Positions 25,596 through 39,652 of a stretch of 64,000 nt of DNA are shown here, one piece after another. A program made the translations under genes and the position numbers. Under the pieces are notes generated by a model. It was not told where the DNA came from. It saw only the letters and a list, made by a program, of their open reading frames with translations, and did not search any database. The DNA is from Perca fluviatilis (taxonomy: Eukaryota; Chordata; Actinopteri; Perciformes; Percidae), in NCBI RefSeq assembly GCF_010015445.1, contig NC_053126.1, positions 5,740,749 through 5,804,748 of the forward strand, given 5' to 3'. Position 1 is the stretch's first letter; every line of letters starts with the position of its first letter.

Positions 25596-25959
25596 TAGGG
25601 CTGGGCGATATGGAGAAAATCAAATATCACGATATTTTTTTTACCAAATACCTCGATATCGCTACCACAACGATATTGTAGTGTTGACTATTGAGCTTTC
25701 ACAAAATATTTACACAATGAGATTTTTGATAAATAATCACCAGTAATGTGGATATAATGACTAAGTGGGTAAAGGCAAATAATAGAACAGTTACAACAGT
25801 CTGGTAAATTCAGAAAATGACATCACTTTACTGTAATGCAGTCTTTAAAACCAGGAAAAGACAACACTTATTACGATATCAGGATATCTAAAATCTAAGA
25901 TGAGATCTAGTCTCACATCACGATATCTATATAATCTCGATATATATTGCCCAGCTCTG
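25596..25959. mobile_element. hAT MITE, GGGCTGGGCGATAT family, copy 1
   Basis: Starts TAGGGCTGGGCGATAT and ends ATATTGCCCAGCTCTG, imperfect terminal inverted repeats. Perfect 8-bp target duplications TCATAGGG lie at 25588-25595 and 25960-25967. The interior is rich in CGATAT/ATATCG palindromes and has no frame. Confidence 0.85.
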
Positions 25960-26479
25960 TCATAGGGAAATTCTCTACGATGCGTTTCCTCCACAGAGGT
26001 AGAAATGGACCAATCTGACTGGCTGGACGGGTAGCTCACCTTATCGGCCATTATGATGACAGATCCACATTAAAGGTGCTCAGTGGAGCTTTCTTGTAAA
26101 CAAACAATAGTCATGTTTACCTTCAGTGTTTCTCACCGAAACGCATCGTGTATGCAGTATCTTTGCGATCTAGCAAACATGGAGTGCATTTCCCTCTCTG
26201 CATTTCTCTTTGTAAATGTTTTTTTTAAATCTTGCATCGTTTGCCTGCTTGCAAGTCTTCTTCTTCTTCCTTCCTTTGTTGGCACACATTTCTTTCCACG
26301 ATACCGACCGTTTTTTGCTCAGGGGATTAGCATGGACCCGGGGGCAGACATTTGTTGCGTGTGCATCCTCGTGTGCATGCACGATACCGACAGAACGGGG
26401 ACCCAAAAAACATTTGCTGCAACTAACAATTTTATTACAGAATCATCTGCCGTTTTTATATTCCGCTATATAATGTCTT

Positions 26480-26720
26480 AAAATAGTGAAAAATGCCAAT
26501 CACAATTTCCCAGAGCCCAAGTTATATTCATATAGCTTGTTTCTTCCAAACCGCCCAAAATGCAGATATTTGATTGACTTTGACATGAAGACTAATAAAA
26601 CGTATATCCCATTTCAGAAGCTGAAACCAATGAGTCGTTGACATTTTATTTTTACTTTTGTCGATGGACTAAAACGACTAAATAGCCTAAACGTTCAGTT
26701 CTAAAACCATTACTCCATAG
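26480..26720 (+). repeat. Old dispersed repeat fragment
   Basis: 'aaaatagtgaaaaatgccaa' plus 'cacaatttcccagagcccaa' and 'ttgtcgatggac' match a dispersed family whose start is visible at 63890-64000 and whose diverged copies are at 34495-34790 and 47870-48070. Confidence 0.5.
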
Positions 26721-26747
26721 TCCAACTAATGGTCAAATACCTCACAG

Positions 26748-27102
26748 TAGGGCTGGGCGATATAGAGGAAATTAGATATCACGATATTCTTGGCCAAATA
26801 CCTCAATATTGCGGCGATATTCTAGGGTTGACAATTGGTGCTTTAACAAAATATGTTCAAACTTAGATTTTAGATAAATAATCATCAGTAATGTGGACAT
26901 AATGTCTAAGTGGGGAAAAGGCAAATAATAGAACAGCTAGAACAGTCTGGAAAGTTCAGAAAAGTACATCACTTTACTGTAATGCAGCCTTTAAAACCAG
27001 GAGAAGACAACACTTATGTCATATTACGATATCCAAAATCTAAGACGATATCTAGTCTCATATCACGATATCGATATGATATTGATATATTGCCCAGCCC
27101 TA
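26748..27102. mobile_element. hAT MITE, GGGCTGGGCGATAT family, copy 2
   Basis: Ends TAGGGCTGGGCGATAT and TGCCCAGCCCTA. Perfect 8-bp target duplications CCTCACAG lie at 26740-26747 and 27103-27110. It shares most of its body with copy 1 ('taaaaccagg(a/g)(a/g)aagacaaca'). Confidence 0.88.
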
Positions 27103-28323
27103 CCTCACAGTGTACCTTTTTTAAAAAATAAATAAAAATAGGATTTCCTTAATGTCCGTATTGAAATGCTGTTGACTGGCGGACTGAGTTTTAGTGCCAC
27201 AGCAGTCCCTGGGTTCATTGTACCTTACATGAAAATTACCTCAGCAAGATCGGCAGATACCTAGACTTGAGGTATCAGAATTTGTAGTAAAAAGTTGTAT
27301 CGTGCATCTGTAATCAGAGGTCGGTGGCTGATCTGATGCCTTGCTGAAGGACACTTGTGCTCTCATGTGCAAATGAAGCCATGTTCTCTCCGCTCTGTCT
27401 GCCAACCTGCAGCTCAAACCTGTCCCAAATGAGCGGGGAGGTCTGCATGTTTAGAGGAAGACCACGTTCAACTACCCTCAACAACTGGATCATTGTGATG
27501 TGGATTAAACGTTGAGTGGAATTAAACTGGCTCCAGATGTTTTTCAAACCGACAGCTGCTCATAGCTCCTCTCTGCAGCGGCGATTTGCCTGGCAAGGCC
27601 TCAGCCGACATGGCAGTCTAACGTTGGCCGCCTTTCATTAGCGTTTTGACGCGAGCACGCTCAAGTGGGTCAGTCCAAAAGCTGCTTTGTCCAATCAAAA
27701 CTGTTGATTTTGGGACTCGCGCTTCATTTTTATTGACCAAGTTGGAGATCAAATCCCGTTTAGACATCCTTTATTACATTAATCTGTCAGAAATGTACCA
27801 ACACACTTAGGAGGAGCAAATGTATTGTAATGTTCCCATTTAGGTTGAGATGTGTACAACTCTTCCCTAAAGTAAATCTTTTCGTTGGAGATCATTGGGA
27901 CAAAATGAGCAGTTTTAAACCAGTTATTTGGAAGTTTTTAGAACCTTTCTGATTGCACGTTTGTTCTCATGTGCATCCCCACACCTCAACTATGGAGCTG
28001 GTCAATAAAAAAATAAAATCCTAAAGGATAGGGATGCTTGCCAAAACTACAAAAAAGACTGGAAATGAGGCATATAATTAGACAACCTGTTCACATCGCT
28101 TCACGTTCATCGCTTCATGTGCCAATGTCGGTACGCTAAGTGGGATTAATTTATTTTTATTTTTTTTATTTTTCAACCAAAACCATTATATTTAATTTTA
28201 ACTGTATCCAGGCTCATCGGAGCATGCAGCCTTGTCACGTAGGGAACCACCAGAACAGCGTCTAATATACAGTCTGAAAAATATTCGATGCATGTTACCG
28301 CAGTCCTTCTGCTTCTGCTGTCG

Positions 28324-28536
28324 CTATGCAGTTTTGACCATTTCTTTGCTGTTTTCTCGCTTTTTGCTCACAGGTTTCTCTATAGAGCTCCTCCTACAGC
28401 TTTGGAATAGATATTTGGCAGCTCCTATGTTTACTCGTGTCTGACTCCTCTCTCGGTCAGTCTGCCGTTTCCTCTTCCTCTGTTCCTCCGACAATGCTTT
28501 CCTAGCTTTCTGCTTCTTTTTTGCCGGCTCAGCCAT
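28324..28536 (-). pseudogene. N-terminal fragment of a transposon-encoded basic protein
   Basis: The - strand frame from 28536 reads MAEPAKKKQKARKALSEEQR, then RQTDRERSQTRVNIGAA, before diverging and stopping at 28324. The basic start followed by (R)VNIGAA resembles N-termini of uncharacterised transposon-associated proteins repeated in fish genomes, which I recall only by pattern. It lies in an element whose - strand start is AGGGGAACTACGCAG next to TTAA at 28835-28838. The rest of the protein is missing. Confidence 0.4.
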
Positions 28537-28888
28537 GACGATAGTGTGAAAAACTCCATCGCTACCTTGTTAGCCGGTTCCTGGATGGGCGTATGTGTGC
28601 AGTGCCGTGAAGCAATTAGTTACCTCGCGAGACCTGATATCACGCCATACTTCCTGACGCTGAGACTGTCGGCTCGCCGGCCGAAAGTTGCAAGGGTGGT
28701 TTATCCGCTCACAGGCGCTAGGGGGGAGCGAGACGACCACCATTCAACTTGAAAAAAGTCACATAACCATTCCAATGACTCCGAAGCTGTTCAGTTAAGG
28801 TAAATTAAGCTAAAAAAAACTGCGTAGTTCCCCTTTAACCTGATCCTCTGCTGTTGCTCGTTTCCTGACCGTAACATCCACTCTCCTC

Positions 28889-29162
28889 TAGGGCTGTGCT
28901 CGTTTTAAAGAAATTCTTTAAAAAACACTCATTCAATTGTATCGACTAATCGATTAGTTGATTTAATAGTTTCTCCGCAAAGAGTCATGCAAAAGCACCA
29001 CTTTAATTCTTGTTTACCAGAGATTTGCTCGTATATTTCTTGGAAATAAGTCATTCAGCATGAAAAAAGCATCAAACATGACTAATTGACTAAAGAAATC
29101 GAAGTTGACTAAGACCACAACGACCGATTAGTCGACTAATCGACTAAGATGGAGCAGCCCTA
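28889..29162. mobile_element. hAT MITE with TAGGGCTG ends
   Basis: Starts TAGGGCTGTGCTCG and ends GGAGCAGCCCTA. The flanking 8-mers CTCTCCTC (28881-28888) and CTCGCCTC (29163-29170) differ at one base. The interior holds repeated 'tcgactaatcgattag' palindromes. Confidence 0.8.
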
Positions 29163-29490
29163 CTCGCCTCATCCTCTGTATCATAGATGGTCACAAATTC
29201 CCTGAGCGACTACTTTAACGACCCTCCACATGGACTGAGACCCAATTATCCGTCAAGGTTAGCTTGGTAGCCCATGTCTTCTAAGTGGCCTGTTCTGGCC
29301 TTAAACTAATGTGGTCTAGTAGTGTGAGTCAAGACGTCCCCCCAAGCAGAAATGGGAATGCTCTTATTTCCCCAAACTGTGGAACTATTTATTATTGCAG
29401 GTGACAGTTTAAACAACCACTCTTTGTTTAGATTACTGTTTGCGGACTCCAGTTTCTTTTTTTTTTAAAGGTTTGAATGCATCAAATCAG

Positions 29491-31118
<1,628 letters not shown>

Positions 31119-31999
31119 GGACCCTCTTTCCTGCTCCTCCATTAACCCTGTGAGCTTCTGGGCATGTAACGCTTTCCTGTCTCTGGGTCATGGCTGGGGC
31201 TCTGCGGACCTCAGGGTGACTGTTTTGTCTCTGTCAGTGTGTGCACTCGCCAGTGTTTTTCTTTCCTCGTGATAACTTGTGTGTGTGCCTGTGACTTTAG
31301 TAAAAAGAGACAAACCCCACCTCCTGTTCACAGACCGACAAATCAAATATCATCGTTCAAAATATATAGAGGTTGGTCAATATGTTGACAAGAGTAAAAA
31401 AAACTTGTTGTCCGCTCCTAGAAAGACTCATCCACATACATTATTTTCCAAAAATAAATTTTATTTGAATGTATTTAAACCAGCTCGTTGTTATTCAGTT
31501 CACTGTTCAGCATGTAAAGTGTCTTTAGTTTCCTGGTGTATTTTCATATAGTGAAATTTGGTTTTCCCTCCGTCTCATGTGAAAAACATATTGTCACAAT
31601 GATGCCTGACTTTAACTAGTGTTTAAAACTGTATGACCCGAACCAATTTGTATGCAATTATTTGCGTGTTGTTTTTTTTTCCTAAAAGATAACACGCCAC
31701 TTGGCTGAAGAAAGTCGGCGTGTACGTTTACGCGAAGTCATGATGTCACGTTGCCTTTATTAATACATGTTCATAATTATTGAGATTTTTGATTTGACAA
31801 TGACGAGGAAGCTGACTTCCAAACACGTTCTGAACATGGAAACATTTAAAAAGTTTTTTTATTAACTTTATTCTTGAGAGCTAAAATTATTTAGATCAGG
31901 AGACAAATGGATCTTGCATTGAATCCTGTACAAATGACATGATTCTTAGGGGAGTTATTAGCTCCGTCAGACCCGAGTGTCTCAGATACATATTACAGT

Positions 32000-32230
32000 T
32001 TCTTATAAGACTGCTTTCTTGCCAAAAGTTAGACGAAAAGATTGAAACCACTCGTGTCTGTATGATAAATATGAAGCTAGAGTCAGGAACTGGTTAGCTT
32101 AGTTTAGCATAAAGCCTCAAAACGGGGGAGGAAACGTCTAGCCTGGGTCAGTCCAGATGTTACAAAATCTGCCTACCAGCCACACTAAAGCTCCCTAATT
32201 AGCATGCATTTGAACATGTATGAACCACCG
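32000..32230 (+). repeat. GCTAAGC dispersed element copy
   Basis: 'actgctttcttgccaaaag', 'aaatatgaagctagagtcag', 'agcttagtttagcataaag' and 'aaatctgcctaccagcc' match the family seen at 1-275 and 38790-39022. Confidence 0.6.
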
Positions 32231-32819
32231 CGCTTACATTTTGAATTAAGAAAAGAGGTTTAGTGTTTGCTCTCTGCAGCCTTGGTGCTCTGATGGAGAA
32301 AGCATTTACATAATGTTTTTCTTCAAAGTTAACTTTCTCTCAATTCAGGTATTATTACCTTTGAACGGTTTATTATTATCATGTTTTATGAGTCAAAGTC
32401 CGTGCCCTCAGGTTTTGAATAATGACTTAAACATCACCGACGATGACTTATCCTCAGACCTTTTTGCAGCCTTTAGGAACAAACCACCTGGTGACGTAGG
32501 GGAGTCAGTAATCCCCCTGTGAGTAGTTAGTTGTGGGTAGAAGCATCCAGCAGACCTCTCCTGCCACCGTAATAAACAGGCTCTCCATTACTGTACTAGG
32601 GGAATTTGTTGGCCGAGCAGGAAGCAGCGAGGATTGGAGAAGAGTTCAGTGATGGGACTGATGATCCTGCTGGCCGACTCTCTTTTCTCCTCATTTCTCC
32701 TCCTCTACCTCTCCTCTAATGTGTTTCTCTAAACCCTCCTGTCTGTTGCAGCTAAACTTACATTTCATCTTGTTTCACCCCCTCCACACCATGTGGCTCC
32801 CATTATTTGTGTGTGTTTT

Positions 32820-33008
<189 letters not shown>

Positions 33009-33097
33009 ACATATTTCTGCAGAAACTCAATCTATCTGCAGAGGCCAGAGTTCCCGAGTTGACTTTAGCGGGCGCTCGACAGGAGAGGAGTGATATG

Positions 33098-33215
33098 TAG
33101 TGCTGTCAAACGATTACAATATTGTATCGCGATTAATCGCATTAATGTCATAGTTAACTTGCAATTAATCACATATTTTTATCTATTCTAAATGTCCCTT
33201 GACTTCTCCCATTAT
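33098..33215. mobile_element. Truncated end of the TAGTGCTGTC hAT family
   Basis: TAGTGCTGTCAAACGATTAC followed by 'gcgattaatcgcattaatgt' and 'ctattctaaatgtcccttga' is nearly identical to 16149-16255. It then diverges into unrelated sequence, so only one end is present. Confidence 0.65.
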
Positions 33216-34124
33216 TTATTTATTTTTTTCTGGGGGATAGGACCATATTGACCAAGGATGTTGTGAAACTGTTGGGGACTGTATGAAAACTATTGGACTG
33301 GGGAGCGGGGCTGATCTTTGTTAGGCCCTCCCCAGAAACATTCATATTTTATTTAGACCCTTCACTTGACTTAGAAAAAACACTGCAACACTCCCAACAT
33401 GTCAACATTATCTCTACTGCTGGTAGAGATAATGTTTAATAACTTGGATTCGTAAACATCCATTGCTTTCTCTGTTTTTCACGGACATAATGCATCTATG
33501 AGCACAATTTCATTATGACTTAACATCAGACAGGATAGTGTCCTCTGCATAAATGGCAAATAATGCATTTATGACCCATTGCACACACTAAGGCTATCAT
33601 TTAAAACTATGTAATCCATTTTCTAAAGAATACATCCGTCAAAATCAAATGGAATATAAATCTAGAGAGAGAAAACCAAAGGAAAAAACACTCTTGCTAT
33701 CTTCCAAAAATTGGGCATACCTGATTTTAGCAAATAAAATGAAAAATAGCATAACTTCCAAAAAAACCTACTTCCAACTGTGACATACATGATGATACTG
33801 TTCATCGTCAACTGAATTTTAGGGCAGATTTCCCTTATTTTTTTTTATGTTTTCAATGTGACCACTGCAGCCAGTAGAGAGGCTGTGGGAGAACAAGAAA
33901 ACATGGGGCAAAATGAGCTGAAGTGGGGGAGGGAGTCACGCATGAAAAGAGAGACGGATGGGGAACACATGAGCGTGCTGGTTTGTTTTCTCAAACACGT
34001 CTTTCTTTCTCTTTCTCTCTGCACACATTTACACAGCAGTCCAACAGACAGTCCATCTCTCTATCTCTCGCTAGCCATAGGTCCATCCACACATGACCTC
34101 ATCATATACAGTACAATAGCACAC

Positions 34125-34249
<125 letters not shown>

Positions 34250-34399
34250 TACATTAGAGGGGTTGTGTATGTCTTCATCCTATAGTTGACTCATGTTTGT
34301 TTATACCTTTTTTTTGCTCTTAAGTGCTTTAGACTGGTTGATGGGCTTTTAATGCGGTCTGGTTTTTTGTACATACACACACATTTGGGTGTATGAACA

Positions 34400-34790
34400 C
34401 ACCCCACACACACACACACACATGAACACACACCCCACACACAGAGGACATGCATGCTAGCCTTTTTGACTATACTATCTATAGCTTGAGCTGCAACTAA
34501 CCTTTCTAGCAATTCATTTCAGGTTTTGATTGGGTTCGGTATTTCTTTTTCTTTTCGTCATCTAAATGCTGGTCTATAAAATGTCCGAAAATAGTTGAAA
34601 TGTCCCAGAGCTCAAGCTGCTTCTTCAAATTCCTTGTTTTTGTTTTGACCAGCAGTCCAAAACCTTCAAGGATTCATTTTACCGTGATGCAAAACAAAAC
34701 AAAAAGCAGCAAATCCTCCTATATTTGAGGAATCGGAGAATGTTTGAGACTTTTTTTATTTTTTATTTTTTTTGCCAGGCAAAGCCAGCC
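34400..34790 (+). repeat. Old repeat, inverted partner of 47870-48095
   Basis: 'gaggacatgcatgctagcct', 'ctagcaattcatttcaggtt', 'ttcgtcatctaaatgc' and 'aaatgtccgaaaatagttga' all recur in reverse complement at 47870-48095. The body belongs to the same old family as 26480-26720. The tail resumes at 35150-35215 after a SINE insertion. Confidence 0.6.
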
Positions 34791-34862
34791 GGTCGGTCCA
34801 CAACGGACAGCTGTTGAATGGATTACCGTGAAATGTTGTTTGAGACAATCACGATGCCGAGA

Positions 34863-35050
34863 GATGGGTGGTGATGGCGCAGTGAATATGACCCGTGCCT
34901 TTGGTGTGGGAGATCTGGGTTTGATTTCCACGGCGATACATCAACCAAAGTGTCCCTGAGCAAGACACTTAACCCCTAGTTGCTCCAGAGGCAGGTTACA
35001 TCTGATATAGAGCAATTGTAAGTCGCTTTGGATAAAATGTAATGTAATAA
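34863..35050 (+). mobile_element. tRNA-derived SINE inserted in an older repeat
   Basis: 'gatggcgcagtgaatatgac' and the B-box-like 'gggtttgatttcc' are followed by 'gtccctgagcaagacactta' and 'aagtcgctttggataaaa', a SINE body ending in ATGTAATG repeats. It splits the old repeat at 34400-35215. Confidence 0.6.
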
Positions 35051-35322
35051 AGAGATGAATCCTAATGACATCAGCATGCTGACGTTAGCATTCAGCTCAA
35101 AGCACTGCTGTGAGTACAAGGCTGTTTCGGGCCTAATAAATGACCTAAACAATTAGTTTATTCTTAAAATAGTTTGGGATTAGTTTTCTGTTGATGGATT
35201 CACCGTTTCAGCTCTAGCTGTTGCTGTCTACATTCATGGTAGATGCCAGTGAAGTGAAGATTCTTGGGTTTAGTTTCTTCTTCTGTGTTTAGTGACTGTC
35301 AACCATGAAGACTAACCCTTTG

Positions 35323-35324
<2 letters not shown>

Positions 35325-35399
<75 letters not shown>

Positions 35400-35432
35400 G
35401 TGTGTGTGTGTGTGTGTGTGTTTGTTTTTTTG

Positions 35433-35493
<61 letters not shown>
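35325..35493 (+). repeat. Interrupted (GT)n array near the exon 2 acceptor
   Basis: GT runs are separated by 'ttgtg' at 35398 and 'tttgtttttttgtttttg' at about 35420. The array ends about 240 bases before exon 2. A further short GT run is at 35563-35579. Confidence 0.95.
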
Positions 35494-35496
<3 letters not shown>

Positions 35497-35732
35497 CCTT
35501 CACTAATCCAAGCCCGTCTGATGTTGCTCATTTAGTACGTCTGATCTTGACTGGGTGGGGGCGGTGTGTGTGTGTGTGTGGCCGTTTATGCCTCACTGTG
35601 TGTGTCTGGACTGTCGGTAATGGTCATCCTCTGTGGCTATTTGCAGCCCTCGCATGTGCGTTGAGCTAATGTCTGACCCACTAGCCTGTATTGTAGCTTA
35701 TCCGTACTCCCCAACTTTCTGACCCCGCCCAG

Positions 35733-35889
35733 GTATGGACCTGTCGGCCAATCAGGACGAGGAGGGCGACCAGGAAGTGTTCCAGGTGGAGATTTGTCGC
35801 GAAAACCGGAAGTGTGCTTTCCGGACCGCTGCTGGGAAATACTGGACCCTGACTGCTAACGGCGGCCTGCAGTGCACCGCCTCCACCAA
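35733..35889 (+). CDS. fscn1: Fascin, coding exon 2
   Basis: A 157-base exon between CCCAG (acceptor ending at 35732) and GTACGC (donor at 35890). It completes the glycine codon of the RQG junction and encodes [20 protein letters not shown], then [20 protein letters not shown] and CTAST. It ends with the first two bases of a Lys codon. This is the middle of the third beta-trefoil. [10 protein letters not shown] is the same as the human start of this exon. Confidence 0.93.
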
Positions 35890-35957
35890 GTACGCATCTC
35901 ACACAAAAAATCAATAAATCTTCTTCTCTACTGAGATACAGCCACACCTGCTCCGGT

Positions 35958-36012
35958 GTGTGTGTGTGAGTGTGTGTGTGTGTGTGTGTGTGTAGTGGAT
36001 GGTGTGTGTGTG

Positions 36013-36060
<48 letters not shown>

Positions 36061-36124
36061 TGGATGGTGTGTGTGTGTGTGTAGTGGATGGTGTGTGTGT
36101 GTAGTGGATGATGTGTGTGTGTGT
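35958..36124 (+). repeat. GT array with TAGTGGATG higher-order units
   Basis: GT runs are separated four times by TAGTGGATG(G/A), giving a nested minisatellite. Confidence 0.9.
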
Positions 36125-36469
36125 GGGGGAGGTGAAGAGTGAGTGACCTCATGGCTGTGGCATGTTGTGGGAGATTAAGTGCGTTTGTGCGCAACCTCGA
36201 CCTGTAGAGAGTGATTTTCTTTAATGTTTCGGGGTTCAGCCCAGCCAGACTGCTGGCTGTTAACCCCTGACCTTTGACCCCTGTGCTCCTGGATTATTTC
36301 CCTGAGGCCCCCTTTTTTATTGTTTAAAAATAGACCTTTATTTTGAAAATCTGTGTTTTTACAGATCGAAGCTGCAGACGTACAGTCATGAAGCAGATAT
36401 TTATGTACAGGAGTGATACAGAGCACAACAAAAAAACATGATCCAGTATGAGATTGGTCAGAGAAGCAT

Positions 36470-36814
36470 GTGTACCCCTAAATCAAAAATACATATTTTT
36501 CCTCTTACCTGTAGCGCTATTTATCAATCTAGATTGTTTTTTTTTTTTTAGCAAGAGTTGCCCCGTGTTGGAGATATCTGCCGTAGAGATGTCTGCCTTC
36601 TCTGCAATATGATGGAACTAGGTGGCACTTGGCTTGTGGTGCACAAAGCGCCGAAAAACTCAACAGCAAAGTCTCTATCCAGAAATCATGACCCGGTTAC
36701 TCAAGATAATCCACAGACCTGGTAGTTCGGTAGAAAGAAAATAGTTCCCACGTTAAACTGCTAACGACCAGGGAAAATATGAATTCATTTTTGATTTTGG
36801 GGTGAACTGTCCCT
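36470..36814 (-). mobile_element. Dispersed TTAA-type element fragment
   Basis: The right end is GGGGTGAACTGTCCCT followed by TTAA at 36815-36818. The body has 'catatttttcctcttacctg', 'tgttggagatatctgccg' and 'ccggttactcaagataatcc', text I recognise as a common fish dispersed repeat. It is noncoding. The left limit is approximate. Confidence 0.5.
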
Positions 36815-37290
36815 TTAAGAGCAGAGACAGTCATTGATGCACTGCAGAGCGCCCTGCATGGAAGTCCACCAAATTCCCCCCCCATCACATTCTTGGCATT
36901 TGATTTCTCCTCACAGATTAGACCACAAAAATCTTTTCTTTCACCACGTCCTCTTTCAGTGGTTTGAGGAAACATTTTGGAGAATGTTTCAGAGCATCTC
37001 TAATAAAAGATCCATCTAGATCTAGACCTACTCTATCTGTAAAGTTTCCCGAGATAACTTCTGTAATGATTTGACACTATGAATAATATTTCAATTGAAG
37101 TGAATAGATGGCGAGGCAGAACGTGACGGCTGTATGAGATAATAAAACCCTTCTCTGTGCCAAGTGGAAGGGTTAACGAAGAACTTGAATTAATTTAACG
37201 ACTACAGTTGAAGGTTATCCCTCTACCTTGAGCCAACAGTTACTTAAATTCTGGATTAAACCGCAGTTCTCTGAGCAACAGGAGAGTTAA

Positions 37291-37951
37291 AGTGCCCATA
37301 TTGTGAAAAGAAAATCACTTTTTCTGGGATTTGGGGTGTTATTTTGTGTCTCTGGTGCTTCCACACGCATACAAACTTTGAAAAAAATCCATCCATGCTG
37401 TTTTGAGTGAGATACGGTTTCTGAATGTGTCCTGCTTTCAGTCTCCGGGTGAGCTGTTCAAAATCTGCACGGCTTTCTACGTCACTAGCCGAAACGCTGG
37501 GCTAGCATGCTAGCGGTTAGCCCCCTCGTTCTCAATGGCAAAACACTGCTACAACACACACAAGTTCACCATAATCTCCAAAAGAACTACTTCCATGTCC
37601 CTGCTCTGCAGGTATTCCACGCAAAGTGTGAAGTGCGCCCTCGTTTAGAAGAAGTCTCTCCCGGCTAATCCTGCCTTGTACTGACTGAAGTTGGAGAAAC
37701 GGCTAGCTAGCTCATGTAGTCCTTACCTAGCTACTGAGCATGTGCGACTGACAACAAAGATGGTACAGAAGTGAGATGTCTCACTCTGTAGCTAAAACGG
37801 AGAGCTCCACACAAAGGGTGAAAAGAGGAGCTGCAGCAATGCGCAGTATAACAAAAATATGGTGTTTTCTGAAAATTAAACCACGTAAACCTATTCTGGT
37901 ACAACCTCAAAATACAATTATGAAGCTGAAAATGAGCATAATATGGGCGCT
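37291..37951. mobile_element. TTAA-flanked MITE, AGTGCYCATATTATG family, compact copy
   Basis: Starts AGTGCCCATATTGTG and ends GCATAATATGGGCGCT. TTAA lies at 37287-37290 and 37952-37955. It aligns with 12734-13476 along its right half but lacks the amplified 58-bp unit there. Confidence 0.75.
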
Positions 37952-38067
37952 TTAAATGTGACTGTGTGTTTACACCTGACAGTGTGCTATAGGATATCTC
38001 GCTGCCATGTAAATGTAATTATGCTTTCTATCTCTCATGCATTTACTTTCGCTCTGTCTGCATGCAG

Positions 38068-38189
38068 GTCAGCTAATTGCTACTTTGACATTGAGTGGCG
38101 TGGGAAGAGGCTGACTCTCCGGGCTGCCAACGGGAAATACGTCGCCGCCAAGAAAAACGGCCAGCTAGCAGCCACCATCGACTCTGCCG
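38068..38189 (+). CDS. fscn1: Fascin, coding exon 3
   Basis: A 122-base exon after GCATGCAG. It completes the Lys codon and encodes [20 protein letters not shown], then [20 protein letters not shown], plus one base of the next Gly codon. This bridges the third and fourth beta-trefoils. The donor that keeps frame with exon 4 is GTCGGT at 38190, a weak-looking site. The stronger-looking GTGAGA three bases downstream of GTCG (38194) would break the frame, so I reject it. Confidence 0.9.
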
Positions 38190-39652
38190 GTCGGTGAGAT
38201 TTGTTGATTCAGCCGTTCAGCCAATGACACGTAGCTAACTGATTTACAGTGCAGCGCAGGAATTAAATCTTGGCTGGATGTTCCACTAGATTCCAGTGGT
38301 TCTGTTTCGCAACAGCAGAATGTATCTGTTTACTCTTTGGCGATTCAGCTTTGTTGCATCTTTTTCTTTGTTCTTTTTCCATGTTCATGCTGCGTTTCTT
38401 TTTAAGTTGATTATCTTGATTGGAAACATCATGAGAAAACTATGTATGCGGAGTCACATGAGCTTGCACTATGACATAAAACAGTAGTGGAAAGTCACTT
38501 TTACGTACTTGAGGTACTACATCTCGACCAGCTACAGCAGTAAAACTACATACTGTATTGCTGAATCAATGTATATAATACATAATATACCTGTCACAGG
38601 GGACATTTAACTGCAGTACTTTGATACTTTAAGTATATTTGGCTGATAATAGATCTTTTACATTACATTTACTTAAGCAAGATTGTACTTTTACATACGT
38701 AAAGGATCTGATTTGGGGGCACATAACCCCACATAAAACTGCAAATTGTTGCTTTTACACGTTGGTTTTTGTACAGATTAAACCAACGAGATATAACGTG
38801 TTCATAAATGAGATTTAGAGATGCTGGTAGGTGGATTTTGTAACTTTTGGACAGAGCCAGGCTATCGGTTTTCCTCAGTTTCCACTGTTTGTGCTAAGCT
38901 AAGCTAACCAGGTGCTTGCTGAAGCCTTACATTTAATGGACCGATATATGAGAGTGGTATTTGTCTTCTCGGCAAGAAAGCAAATAAACATATTTCACAA
39001 AATGTCAAACTATTCCTTTTTAAAACCTGCTCACACAGATGTTACAAACGGCTGATGTGAAGACTTTGCACAACGTCTGGCCATTAGAGCAACTGCTGTT
39101 CTTGCTGCGAGACACAATGTCAGCAAGCAGATCAGAAGCTACTCCCATTAGAAAGCGGGCGCTGGGTGCTGGTGCATCAAAGCTGAAGCTTTCACTTAGT
39201 GCTGCCGTTTCTGATGAGGGAGCTGTTGGCTTCCACACCTCTCTTTTTAGGGCATATTTGAAGCCAAGTTGCTTTGCATACATTTTAAATGAGATGTATG
39301 AAAACCTCGGCACTTTAAGCTAAAAGAGTAAGCTGCAATATGCTGCGCAAGTTTAGTGCGTTGAATGTACAGATTATGGTATTCAGAAAATTGGGTCTAA
39401 AGTGTTTTTAATTGAATTTCAATCAATAATTAAAGCATTTAGTGAACTAAACGCTTTGAGGTTGTTGTGTCTTTACGGAAGCTCTTTTTAAATATAGCTC
39501 GTGTAGTATTCAATTATTATTTAATGTATATTGTTTCCTATTATTTAATGTATACTCTGTATGTGTGCTGTGTGTCTGATATTTTTGCTGCTGCAACACC
39601 ATTATTTCCAAAAATCTAATCTAAACGTGCTGTGCCCTTCGTCTGTCCCCAG
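38190..39652 (+). other. fscn1: Fascin intron 3
   Basis: Holds an inverted copy of the GCTAAGC dispersed element at about 38790-39022 and a LINE-type tail at 39540-39625 ('ctgctgcaacaccattattt'). Nothing recognisable is seen at 38200-38780 or 39030-39530. Confidence 0.85.
38790..39022 (-). repeat. GCTAAGC dispersed element copy
   Basis: 'gctggtaggtggattttgta', 'gctaagctaagctaaccagg' and 'ctcggcaagaaagcaaataa' followed by CAAACTATTCC match the family at 1-275 in inverted orientation. Confidence 0.6.

Larger units (their letters stand above)
35890..38067 (+). other. fscn1: Fascin intron 2
   Basis: Contains a GT/GGATG compound repeat (35958-36124), a dispersed element fragment (36470-36814) and a TTAA MITE (37291-37951) ending 116 bases before exon 3. 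I see nothing recognisable at 36130-36460 or 36820-37285. Confidence 0.9.

Noticed and set aside
26083..26481. 132-residue hydrophobic/Cys frame in fascin intron 1
   Set aside because: Probably dispersed-repeat sequence, with no splice signals and a repeat fragment at its 3' end.
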